64,000 bases of DNA, taken from contig JBBHKE010002698.1 in NCBI GenBank assembly GCA_037447655.1, forward strand, positions 174,782 through 238,781, written 5' to 3'. Under the pieces are notes generated by a model, which was not told the DNA's origin, did not search any database, and saw only the letters and a program-made list of their open reading frames with translations. The translations under genes were made by a program, and so were the position numbers. The stretch comes from Zygnema cylindricum (taxonomy: Eukaryota > Streptophyta > Zygnematophyceae > Zygnematales > Zygnemataceae). Positions 33,761-43,351 of this stretch are shown piece by piece (the stretch's first letter is position 1; every line of letters starts with the position of its first letter).

Positions 33761-34097
33761 TACAAGAATTCTAGTATTGAAAATGTAACTCGCACGAAAC
33801 GAATTGAAACGAAACGTGTGCACGAAATGAGGCGTACACGCGAAAATGAAAAAAACGAAACTGACGAAACAAATGCGCGACGTGACGCGTGTTGGAATTC
33901 AAGTATTTTCTAGGTCTAGAGATTGCAAAATAAAAGGCAAAATAGTAGATATTGACAGCCTGCCTCTAACTCCTCCTCAAGTCCCCACACTTGTCGCAGT
34001 CACTGAAGATTGGAGGAGGAGTTAGCCATGGCTGCTTGTGTTGTCTAGAAGGAGACAGACAGTTGTTTTATAGGGGGTTTTCTCTAAAAGGTAGTTT

Positions 34098-34140
34098 TGA
34101 CATAGCCAGGATTTGATCCTGGTACCTGCCACTTGTCTCA
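34098..34140 (+). promoter_or_regulatory. Conserved U3 stem-loop resembling an antisense tRNA T arm
   Basis: TGACATAGCCAGGATTTG continuing ATCCTGGTACCTGCC. The reverse strand gives CAGGTACCAGGATCAAATCC, close to the T arm of initiator tRNA-Met as I remember it. Equivalents occur in the related LTRs at 52706-52746, 55925-55967 and 61963-62007, where the outer stems pair well (TGACGGA with TCCGTCA; CTTGACG with CGTCAAG). Confidence 0.55.
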
Positions 34141-34706
34141 TCCGCAATAGCCGGTAGTCTTAACCAGATAGTCTAAATTACATTAGATATTATGGGGTAT
34201 GATGTTTATTTAAACAGTTACAATAATACTAATTCATTTAACTAGAACTATATGCATAGAGCATAGAAACAGTTGTGGAAAGTACGACGTACGGTACGAA
34301 TACGAAAGAAATACCGCGCAGTTTGTTTGACGCCGGAAAGAATACCGCGCAGGTATTTATGACGGCCACGATTGAAATCTAATTTGATCGGACGGCCGCG
34401 AAGGATGCCGAGATCGCGGCGTACGATTTTGGCGGTTTGCGATCACCGCGACATTGAGTGACACGTGGTAACATTACATTGGATTGCGGCAACTCCGGAG
34501 ATTACGGGAACAAATCTGGATATGACACGTGTCGACATTTTGGCCATGTCGTACAATGGCCGTACAGAAAGTACACCGGCACCTGTACTTTTCTGTACGA
34601 CACAGTAATTTGATTGGTGCCGTACTTCAGTAGATAGAGTTTTAGAGAGGGAATAGGACTTAGATAAATTTTGGATAGGCAGCTGCCTCTCCCAGAGAGC
34701 ACCCTG

Positions 34707-34713
34707 TATAAAT
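34707..34713 (+). promoter_or_regulatory. TATA box of the TR-GAG LTR
   Basis: TATAAAT in an ACCCTG..GGCAAAC context that is conserved in the antisense family member (52097-52103, minus). Confidence 0.7.
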
Positions 34714-34777
34714 GGCAAACTTTGGCCAGTCATAACTATCAATTTACTTGACCATTTTCAGTGATTCTTTTTGTTGC

Positions 34778-34793
34778 GGACTCAGGGGAGTCT
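34778..34793 (+). promoter_or_regulatory. Conserved leader hairpin
   Basis: GGACTCAGGGGAGTCT: GACTC pairs with GAGTC across AGGG. About 70 bp downstream of the TATA box. Present in the LTRs at 37913, 62648 and, antisense, 55235. Possibly an RNA packaging or dimer signal. Confidence 0.5.
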
Positions 34794-35062
34794 AGGCTAC
34801 ACAGGGGTGTAGTCGGTCAGAGTTTTTGTCTGCCAGGGTGGCTGTATTTCTAAGGGAAAGTCAAAGTGGGTGAATGTGTCCAAATCTCATATTCTAACTT
34901 TGCATTCTGTGGTGGAACTGAGCACACAGAAAGTGTTATTTCACAGGGGTGAATCTATATTGGGGTTGTGACTGTCAAGGGGTCAGTCATTTGGGTTTAT
35001 ATCAACTTGGAGTCGGCACTATCTAGATTAGCTTCTTTTGGATCTGCATACTCTGAGGGCCA

Positions 35063-37006
35063 ATGGAGGTCTCAGAGTTTCAGGTTATGGGCCCACAATC
35101 TAGGGTGCCTATGTTTGATGGAACAGACTTCACTTATTGGGAGTTTACAATGGCGGGATTGCTTTTCGAGAAGCACTTATGGGGAATTGTTTCGGGACAA
35201 GTGAGATGTCCACCACCTGGCTTTGGAGGAGCTTACTATGGAGATTCATCTGAGGCTGCCCAGAATATCATCCGGAGCTCAGATGCAACGGAAGGTGAAG
35301 GGAAAAATCTTTCCGTGGATGGGGAAATAGGGGAGAAAGAAAAAGGGACACCTATGGTGAGGGGAGCTAGGCTCTCAGCTATGGTACCACATGTAGGGAT
35401 TAAAACTGAAGAAAATGACAGGAAAATATGGGAATACAAAAACACTATAGCAAAACATCTCATACTTAGATATGTGTCTAAGTCGATAGCTATCACTCTT
35501 TTAAGTCTAACCAAGTCTTCAGAGATATGGGAAGTACTAATTCAGATTTATAAGAGTGAGACTATTCAGAGGCAGCAATTAGTAATACAGGAAATAGATG
35601 CCTATGTTTATAAAGGCGGTAGCATGATAGAGTTTTGCAATGATATTGCTGCATTATATGTTGAGCTAGCTAGTGCGGGATGTGTAGAATCTGAGGAGGG
35701 TAAGATTAATACACTACTTATGAAACTCCCAAGTGAGTACGAAAGCATTATTTATCGTATGCAGGCAATGGATGGCTCCTCATGGACTTGGAGCTTTACC
35801 ATGGGGATAATTCTTGTAAGGGAAAGCACTTTGGAGCTTCGTAGGGGAAAGGACAGGGTCACTGCATTTTCAGCTGGTGGTGATTGGCGGAAGCGTGATG
35901 AGAGGAACGGTGGTGACGAGCGGAAGCGTGATGAGAGAAAGAAAGACAAAGGTAAACCTTATCGGAACTTTGGTGGAAAGAGAGGAAAAGAAAGGGGAGC
36001 TTTGAAAAAGGGGGCTTGCTTCTTTTGTAGGGAACCGGGTCATTATATGGAGGAATGCCCTTGTTTGGAAAAACTTAGAAGTTGGAATGTGGATGAGGAG
36101 GAAGAAAGGGAAGAGGAGAAAGAGGATGAAGATATTTTAGAGCTTCTCCAGATTAGTAGTATGGGGAAGAAAGAAAAGCACACAGTAATTGCACGAAGGC
36201 AACAGTGTGCTTTTGGAGGTATAAGGGAAGTAAAGAGAGAGGAGGTACTTGAGGATGTCGAGGAGTGTAGAGTGTATGACTTAGAAATGAGAAAGTCAGT
36301 TCTAGGGTCCATAAGTGAAAACGGGAAAGATAAAATTAATCAGGACAACTTTATAGATAATAGGGAACCAGAAAACTGGTTGGAAAGGGAGACTTCAACG
36401 GATTCCGAGGAAAGGGGAGAAATGAAACTCGAAGAGGTTTCAAAGGATAGGGGAGAAGAGAAATATTTGATTAAAGGTTTAGGGGAGAAGAAATATTTAT
36501 TGGGAATTAAATTAGAAATTAATAGTGGAAAGAATTCCATGGAAGAGAGTGAGGGAAGTTCAGAAAATGGGGTAATTATCATGGATAAAAATATGAGTAC
36601 GAAAGATGTAGATCTTATGAGGAACTTAGTGGGGACTAGTGGTTTTTGGGAATATTTGGGGGTGGATGGATTTGACATCACTACTTGGTGTGACGAAGAT
36701 GTGCCTGTAAAAAGGTTAGCATCTAGGTGTATGTTGCAGATTGGAAATGGGGCTGGGTGTTTGGATCGCAAGAGGGAAATCGGTTTGTGTGTGGATGAAA
36801 GAGTGATGAAGTGGATAAAATCTTTGCTCGAATTTAAGAAAAATTGGATGTTAAATAAATTGTGTAATACGATTATCATTTCAGTTCATTTAATGCACTG
36901 TATTAAATACTTAAGTTTTATGAAAGAAAAAGGAAAAAGGAAAAAGAAAAGGAAAAAGGGGAGGGGTTGTTTGTTTACTTGTTTGTGGAAGTTGAAAGAA
37001 AAATAA
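35063..37006 (+). CDS. Copia-type Gag with long acidic C-terminal domain (647 aa, intact)
   Basis: Starts inside the LTR (MEVSEFQVMGP) and crosses the primer site. Residues 10-70: YWEFTMAGLLFEKHLWGIVSG, the copia gag_2 start. About 110-270: capsid core with LILRYVSKSIAITLLSL, EIDAYVYKGGSMIEF and TLLMKLPSEYESIIYRM. A DERNGGD/DERKKD linker leads to a CCHC knuckle CFFCREPGHYMEECP at about 319-333. Up to RRQQCAFGG (about 378) it parallels the relative at 61759 (RRQKCALGA), where protease follows. Here about 265 acidic and Lys-rich residues of unknown function replace pol and end KKRKKGRG. The same tail is found in the antisense copy at 52958-54258. Confidence 0.9.
   Translation: MEVSEFQVMGPQSRVPMFDGTDFTYWEFTMAGLLFEKHLWGIVSGQVRCPPPGFGGAYYGDSSEAAQNIIRSSDATEGEGKNLSVDGEIGEKEKGTPMVRGARLSAMVPHVGIKTEENDRKIWEYKNTIAKHLILRYVSKSIAITLLSLTKSSEIWEVLIQIYKSETIQRQQLVIQEIDAYVYKGGSMIEFCNDIAALYVELASAGCVESEEGKINTLLMKLPSEYESIIYRMQAMDGSSWTWSFTMGIILVRESTLELRRGKDRVTAFSAGGDWRKRDERNGGDERKRDERKKDKGKPYRNFGGKRGKERGALKKGACFFCREPGHYMEECPCLEKLRSWNVDEEEEREEEKEDEDILELLQISSMGKKEKHTVIARRQQCAFGGIREVKREEVLEDVEECRVYDLEMRKSVLGSISENGKDKINQDNFIDNREPENWLERETSTDSEERGEMKLEEVSKDRGEEKYLIKGLGEKKYLLGIKLEINSGKNSMEESEGSSENGVIIMDKNMSTKDVDLMRNLVGTSGFWEYLGVDGFDITTWCDEDVPVKRLASRCMLQIGNGAGCLDRKREIGLCVDERVMKWIKSLLEFKKNWMLNKLCNTIIISVHLMHCIKYLSFMKEKGKRKKKRKKGRGCLFTCLWKLKEK
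35083..35096 (+). promoter_or_regulatory. Half-tRNA primer binding site
   Basis: GGTTATGGGCCCAC starts at the base after the LTR. It is complementary to the anticodon arm (GGGCCCAUAACC, CAU anticodon) of initiator tRNA-Met rather than to its CCA end. The same 14-15 bases follow the LTRs at 54929-54943 (minus) and 62797-62811. Confidence 0.8.
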
Positions 37007-37024
37007 ACTAGAAAATAAGGGGAG
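37007..37024 (+). promoter_or_regulatory. TR-GAG polypurine tract
   Basis: AGAAAATAAGGGGAG immediately before the 3' LTR and 3 bp after the gag stop. Confidence 0.8.
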
Positions 37025-38217
37025 TGTTGGAATTCAAGTATTTTCTAGGTCTAGAGATTGCAAAATAAAAGGCAAAATAGTAGATATTGACAGCCTGCCT
37101 CTAACTCCTCCTCAAGTCCCCACACTTGTCGCAGTCACTGAAGATTGGAGGAGGAGTTAGCCATGGCTGCCTGTGCTGTCTAGAAGGAGACAGACAGTTG
37201 TTTTATAGGGGGTTTTCTCTAAAAGGTAGTTTTGACATAGCCAGGATTTGATCCTGGTACCTGCCACTTGTCTCATCCGCAATAGCCGGTAGTCTTAACC
37301 AGATAGTCTAAATTACATTAGATATTATGGGGTATGATGTTTATTTAAACAGTTACAATAATACTAATTCATTTAACTAGAACTATATGCATAGAGCATA
37401 GAAACAGTTGTGGAAAGTACGACGTACGGTACGAATACGAAAGAAATACCGCGCAGTTTGTTTGACGCCGGAAAGAATACCGCGCAGGTATTTATGACGG
37501 CCACGATTGAAATCTAATTTGATCGGACGGCCGCGAAGGATGCCGAGATCGCGGCGTACGATTTTGGCGGTTTGCGATCACCGCGACATTGAGTGACACG
37601 TGGTAACATTACATTGGATTGCGGCAACTCCGGAGATTACGGGAACAAATCCGGATATGACACGTGTCGACATTTTGGCCATGTCGTACAATGGCCGTAC
37701 AGAAAGTACACCGGCACCTGTACTTTTCTGTACGACACAGTAATTTGATTGGTGCCGTACTTCAGTAGATAGAGTTTTAGAGAGGGAATAGGACTTAGAT
37801 AAATTTTGGATAGGCAGTTGCCTCTCCCAGAGAGCACCCTGTATAAATGGCAAACTTTGGCCAGTCATAACTATCAATTTACTTGACCATTTTCAGTGAT
37901 TCTTTTTGCTACGGACTCAGGGGAGTCTAGGCTACACAGGGGTGTAGTCGGTCAGAGTTTTTGTCTGCCAGGGTGGCTGTATTTCTAAGGGAAAGTCAAA
38001 GTGGGTGAATGTGTCCAAATCTCATATTCTAACTTTGCATTCTGTGGTGGAACTGAGCACACAGAAAGTGTTATTTCACAGGGGTGAATCTATATTGGGG
38101 TTGTGACTGTCAAGGGGTCAGTCATTTGGGTTTATATCAACTTGGAGTCGGCACTATCTAGATTAGCTTCTTTTGGATCTGCATACTCTGAGGGCCAATG
38201 GAGGTCTCAGAGTTTCA
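37025..38217 (+). repeat. TR-GAG 3' LTR
   Basis: 1193 bp, near-identical to the 5' LTR. Followed by the ACGCG duplication. Confidence 0.93.
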
Positions 38218-38222
38218 ACGCG

Positions 38223-39745
38223 TGACAAAATTAAACCACATTAATCTCGAACCAACATCACAACAGTGACGTCGGCATAACATTGTAACTCCTAACATAT
38301 TTTCAATTGGAGTACAATGCGAAGGTTGAAAAAAATGCCCATGTTAAGGTTAATGTGTAGATTTTGGTCGCAGTTTTGTTTCAGTTTCAGGTTTCCATAT
38401 CAATCGTTGGAATAATCCAATAGAGCAACAACAAAAGCATGCACGGAGCAAATGTGTTTAATGGCCAAAAACATGAAAACTATTAAACCTTGAAAATAAC
38501 CAAGTTGCTTATAATTCGGATATTTACGTGAGTCTTTATAGGGAAAAAATTGCTCCCTGAAAAGTGCTAGATCCCTCAATCTTTTGGATTATTTAATGTT
38601 GACTTTTAATCTTTCTTCACAAGTTTCAAAAGGTTCCTAGACATATTTTTGTACAATTGAAAAGTAAAACCTCGATGACTTATAAAGACCCTAAAAGGGT
38701 CCTGCATGGAAAAGCCTTCTGATGACTTATGCTAATACCGTTTTCAGCCTCCACTTTTTTTGTTCTATCATCTTATGTAATATTTCTTGATACTCCATGT
38801 TTTTCTTATTAATTAATATTTGTTGTTGTCTATGTGGGTGTGGTTTTTATCGTGGTTGTGGTTTGGTCCTCGCCCTGGTCGCGGTGGTTTATTCTCCTTG
38901 GTTATTGTTGTCATCGTTGTGCTTGTGGCCGTTGTGGTCGTTGTTGTCGTTGTGGTTTTTGACGTTGTTGTGGTGGTTGACATCCTATTGAAGCTTGTCG
39001 TTTCTCGTTGTGGTCATTGTTGCCATGGTGATTGTCGTTGACGTTGTGGTTGTCACCCTCTGGCTGCTATTGTTGTGGTTGTGGGTATTGTCGTTGGTGG
39101 TTGTGGTCATTTTGGTTGTGGACATTGTTGTCATTTTCGTCGTTGTGTGGTTGTTGCTGTTGCTGTCGTTGTAGCCGTTGACATTGTGGTTGTTGTCATT
39201 GTGATTTTGTCCAAATGAGGTTTTGGGAAGGTTTTCAGGAATCTTTCAAAAAATAATTTCGTTGGAAACTTGCCCAATTTTGTAAATGTAAATGAGCTAT
39301 ACACTTTGCATGTAAACGTTAACAATTCCCTTTATTTTTTTTTTTTAGTGTGGCTTCTATTTTGCAATGTTTACCTTTCTTCTAAGGTTTTGTAATGTTA
39401 TTGTTTTTTGTTTTTAGAGCATGCTTGGATCGATGTTATTTCATAGTATTTGGTTTTTTTTCAAGTTATGTATCAAGATATTTTTGATTTTTTACCAAAA
39501 GCCTATAGTTGATATTTTGGTTGTAATCTACACATATTCTTGTGGATTTTGACTATAATGTAGCAGTTTATTACAATCACAATTTAATAACAATAATTAA
39601 TGATAACAAATAATGACCCTAAAACCAATAATTTTTTTCCTTAACTATAATAGTTTGCAGGTTATTTATTGTAAATTGTCATCATGTGTATCCACACTAA
39701 TAATGGTGGTGGGAGATGTTTTCTTTTTCGATGTCCCCTTTTCAG
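38223..39745. other. Intron-like background with GTTGTC/GTTGTGG repeats
   Basis: No exon recognised between the TR-GAG and LRR exon 4. 38815-39210 is a degenerate microsatellite of GTTGTGG and GTTGTCATT units, giving Val-rich spurious frames. Confidence 0.6.
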
Positions 39746-39814
39746 AGATCTGAGTGACAACAAGCTCACTGGGACGATCCCATAAACCATCGGAAACCGA
39801 AGTCTTTTTGATTT
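39746..39814 (+). pseudogene. LRR exon 4, with stop
   Basis: 69 bp between TTTTCAG and GTGAGT. It reads DLSDNKLTGTIP, then a TAA, then TIGNRSLFDL. This is the most typical plant LRR of the set. The TAA falls in the IPxTIG position and needs one change from a sense codon. Confidence 0.8.
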
Positions 39815-40302
39815 GTGAGTTTTTTGATAATCAATAATCCTCAACTATGTAGACCTACAACAAGAAACTTGAAAAAATCAAGTAACGCCCTGAATCTGCC
39901 CGAAAACATCATTCTTAGGATAACCCCAAAGAATTCTAAGTCGTTAGGAAGTTCACAGTGAAATATGGTTTCTAAAATTTTGGTACCCCCATTGCCCATT
40001 TTCTCTTGATAGATTAAGTACACTTCACAAAGGACGAAGAGCTGATGAACCAGGAACTTCTAGAAACGTTTAACCTTCCTTTGAGGGACATTTTCTAACA
40101 CATTTGAATCCCTCAGCATTATAGATTAATAGTTACCCTCTATTTGTTCTTTCTGGACTTACCTTGAGGGAATATTACCACATGAAGGTGATTCTGTAAT
40201 GGTCTCACACGAATTTTACCGTAACATTATATTTTAGATATTGAATTCTGGATGTAGAAATATCTATTTTAAGCAACTGTCATTTGATAGAATGAAGTTG
40301 AA

Positions 40303-40390
40303 CATTGAATACTGCTGGTACACTGGACACTGGACATTGCCCAATGGCCTCTGAACATTGGACATTGAACACTGAACATGGAACATATTT
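40303..40390. repeat. Short minisatellite of GAACATTG / GGACACTG units
   Basis: About ten degenerate 7-9 bp units (TTGAACATTGAATAC, ACTGGACACTGGACATTG and similar). Confidence 0.75.
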
Positions 40391-40516
40391 TCTCTGTAGA
40401 TTCTATGTATCTGCAACGATGAAGCGATTTCACAAAATCTTCTTATAATTTTATCTTTTGCTTGTGTCTTACTCAAAATTATAGGCTTTTGACTTGGCTG
40501 GTTTGTCTTTTTGCAG

Positions 40517-40585
40517 GCGACTTCACAACAATATGCTCAGTGGAATTGTCCCAAAAAGTATTTTTGCCGGACAAATTACAGTATT
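40517..40585 (+). CDS. LRR exon 5
   Basis: 69 bp between TTTTTGCAG and GTAAG. Open: RLHNNMLSGIVPKSIFAGQITVL. Same phase as the other LRR exons. No transmembrane or kinase exon was found downstream before the next elements, so the gene is truncated or continues outside. Confidence 0.75.
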
Positions 40586-40639
40586 GTAAGATACCTTAAT
40601 TTTAAACATAGTTTTTTTCACATGTGAAATACTGAACTT

Positions 40640-40910
40640 CATCATATCTCTCTCTTTCACCCTATTCTCTCTCTCTAAAACTCTCCTTATTCTTCCCAAT
40701 ATCCCTTTCCCCCTCCCTCTCCCTCTTCCTCTCTCTCACCCTCTCCCTCCCCTATTCCTCTCCCTCTCCCTCTCCCGTTCCCTCTCCCTCTCCCGTTCCC
40801 TCTCCCTCTCCCTCTCCTCCCCTCCTCCTCTCCTCCCTCCTCTCCCGCGCACCCTCTTTTACTCTCTCGCTCCATCCCTCTCTCTCCCTCTCGCCCTTTG
40901 TTTTTTGTTT
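40640..40910. repeat. CT-rich tract
   Basis: CCCTCTCCCTCT-type pyrimidine repeats. The minus-strand Gly/Arg/Glu-rich frame here is not a gene. Confidence 0.9.
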
Positions 40911-42889
40911 AATTTTATCTTTTGCCTTAAAATTGCTGAATTTTGGTGAAAAAATCGTGGTTTTTTCAATGATTTTGAACGAACAAAATTTATTAAGTCT
41001 GAGGACTCCAAATTCAACTCTCGCATATTAGAAAATAATGTTTTTTTTTCAAAAGTACATAGTAAACTTTAAATTGTCGTGTTTTCTAAGGTACCTTTGG
41101 TTTTAATTGTGTATTATTTGTCTCCAGCAACTTCTCCTCCCCCGACGAGAGCACGCAATCCTCCTCCCAGAATGAAAACACTGTTGTTCTGACACAACTG
41201 CTGGCCCTGAAGATGAAGAAGATGCAGCAGTAGTCATCGTAGAACAAATCAAGAGAGGAAGCTTCCACAAATACCGATGGCTGAACAGAAACTTTGACAG
41301 ACTATAACTTTCGGAAAAATCTCTAAACGTCCTGAAAATTTTCCACAATGTAGATAACATACAAAGGAACACACACACAAAATTTCAATCAATTCCGCTC
41401 ACAAATCTGTGAGATATGTAGAAATGAAATTACATAAAACTGAGTGTACAGTTTTCATATCATTTGTTCCTAAAAAATCAAATTCACTAAGTCCTACTTT
41501 TATACACCGAAACTACACTAAGCTGTACGGAGGCATTACAGCCGTACATCTAACATTCTATCACAAATATTTACACCGAAGTTCAGACAACGTAAAGTGA
41601 TAATGATCTAGTCACGCCTCGTCACTATTTGTTGGCGGCGGCTGTCAGCGGTCCGATTAGAGGATTTGGCACCGTAGAATTGACTTTACGAAGTCCAGTG
41701 GTCTTGCCGAATTTCCGTACGTCCACGGAGGACATACTCACGCATTCTCCCAAGTGAAGAAACGTGTTCCAAGTGTGACTGAACCGTGAACTCCCAACTT
41801 CACTGTCACACTAAATTCGGTAAGTACTGAACCGAACTCAACCAAAAATAGCTTAAGTCCTGAACAACTCTCTCTCACAGCTGAGGCATAAAGAGGACTA
41901 AAGCTTTCTAAAAACAACAAACACCTCCCTCTCCTCCAAAAAAATCTTCTCCACCCCTTGTTTGACGCTCTCCTCCTCTCCGAAAAAGTTTTCCGTAAAT
42001 CATAACCACATTTCCTTAATGTGTCCGGTTTCTATTTTTCAATAAGTAGAAACGTAGAGTAACTCTTTTATAGCAAATCTACTTTGCGCGGTTTTTGAAG
42101 ATAAAAACTTTTGTAAGTTATGTTTTCAATGCATCATCTGTTGAACAGAATTTTGTCTACAATCCAAGGCTTCAACAATCTGTTTTGCCTTCTTGGTGGT
42201 GGCATTATTCACCATGTTTTTTTCTTTTTCTACATCCTCAGACTTTTTGGGTTCCTTTTGGCTTTTTTTTTTGAAGTTAGTTGAGAACTTAAACGATTTT
42301 TGAGACGCTTCTAGTCCCGAGACTTTGTGACCTAAAAATTGGGAATTTAAGTTATGTTCACAAATGTTTGTGGTATGTCTTGCTGAAATTCTAAACGATA
42401 AAAATTATGAACAATGCAATTATTAATTTACTTCTTTATTTTCTATGAAATCATATCATATGATGGTATCTACTTCCACCCAGCGAATCACAATGTCACG
42501 TGACATACGTTTTAAGGAAAATGTAAAAAAATTATCTCGTCCGTCACTGCTTCTTTGCCTCCCTCTCTCACTTCGTCTCATCTTGCTCTCTCTATTGCTT
42601 TCTCTCACTTCCTCTATCCCTCCCTCCATTTTACCATCCCCCTTCGCCCAATCCAACCCCTTCCACACAGCTGCCTACTACTCCTATGTCCCCACTGTTG
42701 AGATTCAGAAGAAGTGGCCATAATATCGATCAATTACAAGACAGGAAGCTAAGGAAAACATTTCTCTATATGAGAAAGCAAAGCCTAATTAGTGAACAAG
42801 AAAGAAGATAAATTACATACACGACAAAATAAGCACTCAGTGCAAAAATAGCAGCAAGGAAAAAATTGGAGAGAATCATTCAGTAGATC
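40911..42889. other. Background without supported gene
   Basis: A possible terminal exon after a TCTCCAG acceptor at 41127 gives NFSSPDESTQSSSQNENTVV, then a stop at 41231. I cannot connect it to the LRR gene. 42530-42665 is another CT-rich stretch. 41470-41900 has phrases like those in copia LTRs (CTAAGTCCTAC), but no borders. Confidence 0.45.
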
Positions 42890-43351
42890 GATGATTAATT
42901 TTCAATGTCCAACATGCGTACATTTTATATGTGTGAATGACATAGGTACTACGCTACTTGTGTTTCACGTATGTGTGAACTACGTAATCAAATCAACGGC
43001 CGTAATTCACTACGTGACATACACTCCAATTCCGCGACACATAAACTTGCCATACACTACAAGTAGACGACTACGTTTTGCTTAACTTCACGTCTACGCA
43101 AATTATGTTTGACGTCTACGCAAATCATATTTGACGTCTAATCAATTGTACTTCAACTCTATAGAACTTAGTTGAATTCAGTTGAATTCTCTCTCACCCG
43201 GCTTTGACTAACGTTGACTTCTGGTCCTTAACAGAAAATGGACACATAAATCTTAACACCCCCTCTCTGAGTCATTTTCTGGTGACTATCAATTGTCCAC
43301 ACTAAATAGGACCAACTCCTGTGAGCAAATTACAAAATCAAATTTTAAACC
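42890..43351 (-). mobile_element. Antisense copia: 3' LTR (partial borders), polypurine tract and 3' end
   Basis: On the minus strand AGAGAGGGGG (43259-43268) abuts TGTTAAGA (43251-43258), a polypurine tract/LTR start. The LTR extends left; its far border is not resolved. 43089-43142 holds tandem copies of about 25 bp of the type TTTGACGTCTACGCAAAT. The short internal part 43269-43351 is cut by the DNMT element and continues at 57342, where minus-strand RNase H and RT follow. Confidence 0.65.

Larger units (their letters stand above)
33890..35082 (+). repeat. TR-GAG 5' LTR
   Basis: 1193 bp. Holds a conserved stem-loop (34098-34140), two ACGT-core sites (GACACGTGG near 34461, GACACGTGTC near 34527), TATAAAT at 34707 and a leader hairpin at 34778-34793. 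The gag ATG (35063) lies 20 bp before its end. Confidence 0.93.
33890..38217 (+). mobile_element. Gag-only copia derivative (TR-GAG type), young copy
   Basis: Two 1193-bp LTRs, TGTTGGAATT to GTTTCA, differing at only a handful of positions. A perfect 5-bp duplication ACGCG (33885-33889, 38218-38222) flanks them. The single ORF (gag plus an extra domain) runs almost to the polypurine tract, so no pol is present. It lies inside the LRR gene remains, between exons 3 and 4, and must use enzymes supplied in trans. Confidence 0.93.

Noticed and set aside
34081-34200. A functional tRNA gene on the minus strand in the TR-GAG LTR
   Set aside because: A T-arm-like hairpin is present, but the acceptor stem and D arm do not pair convincingly; reported only as a conserved stem-loop.
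34443-34742. 99-codon minus-strand frame in the TR-GAG LTR (also 37578-37877)
   Set aside because: It crosses the promoter region antisense, is not kept open in the related LTRs, and has no recognisable domain.
38460-38531. Possible further LRR exon (LNLENNQVAYNSDIY before GTGAG)
   Set aside because: No acceptor in the right place, and the second half does not fit the LRR pattern.
41127-41234. Terminal exon of the LRR gene
   Set aside because: It has an acceptor and an open stretch, but no homology to juxtamembrane or kinase regions.
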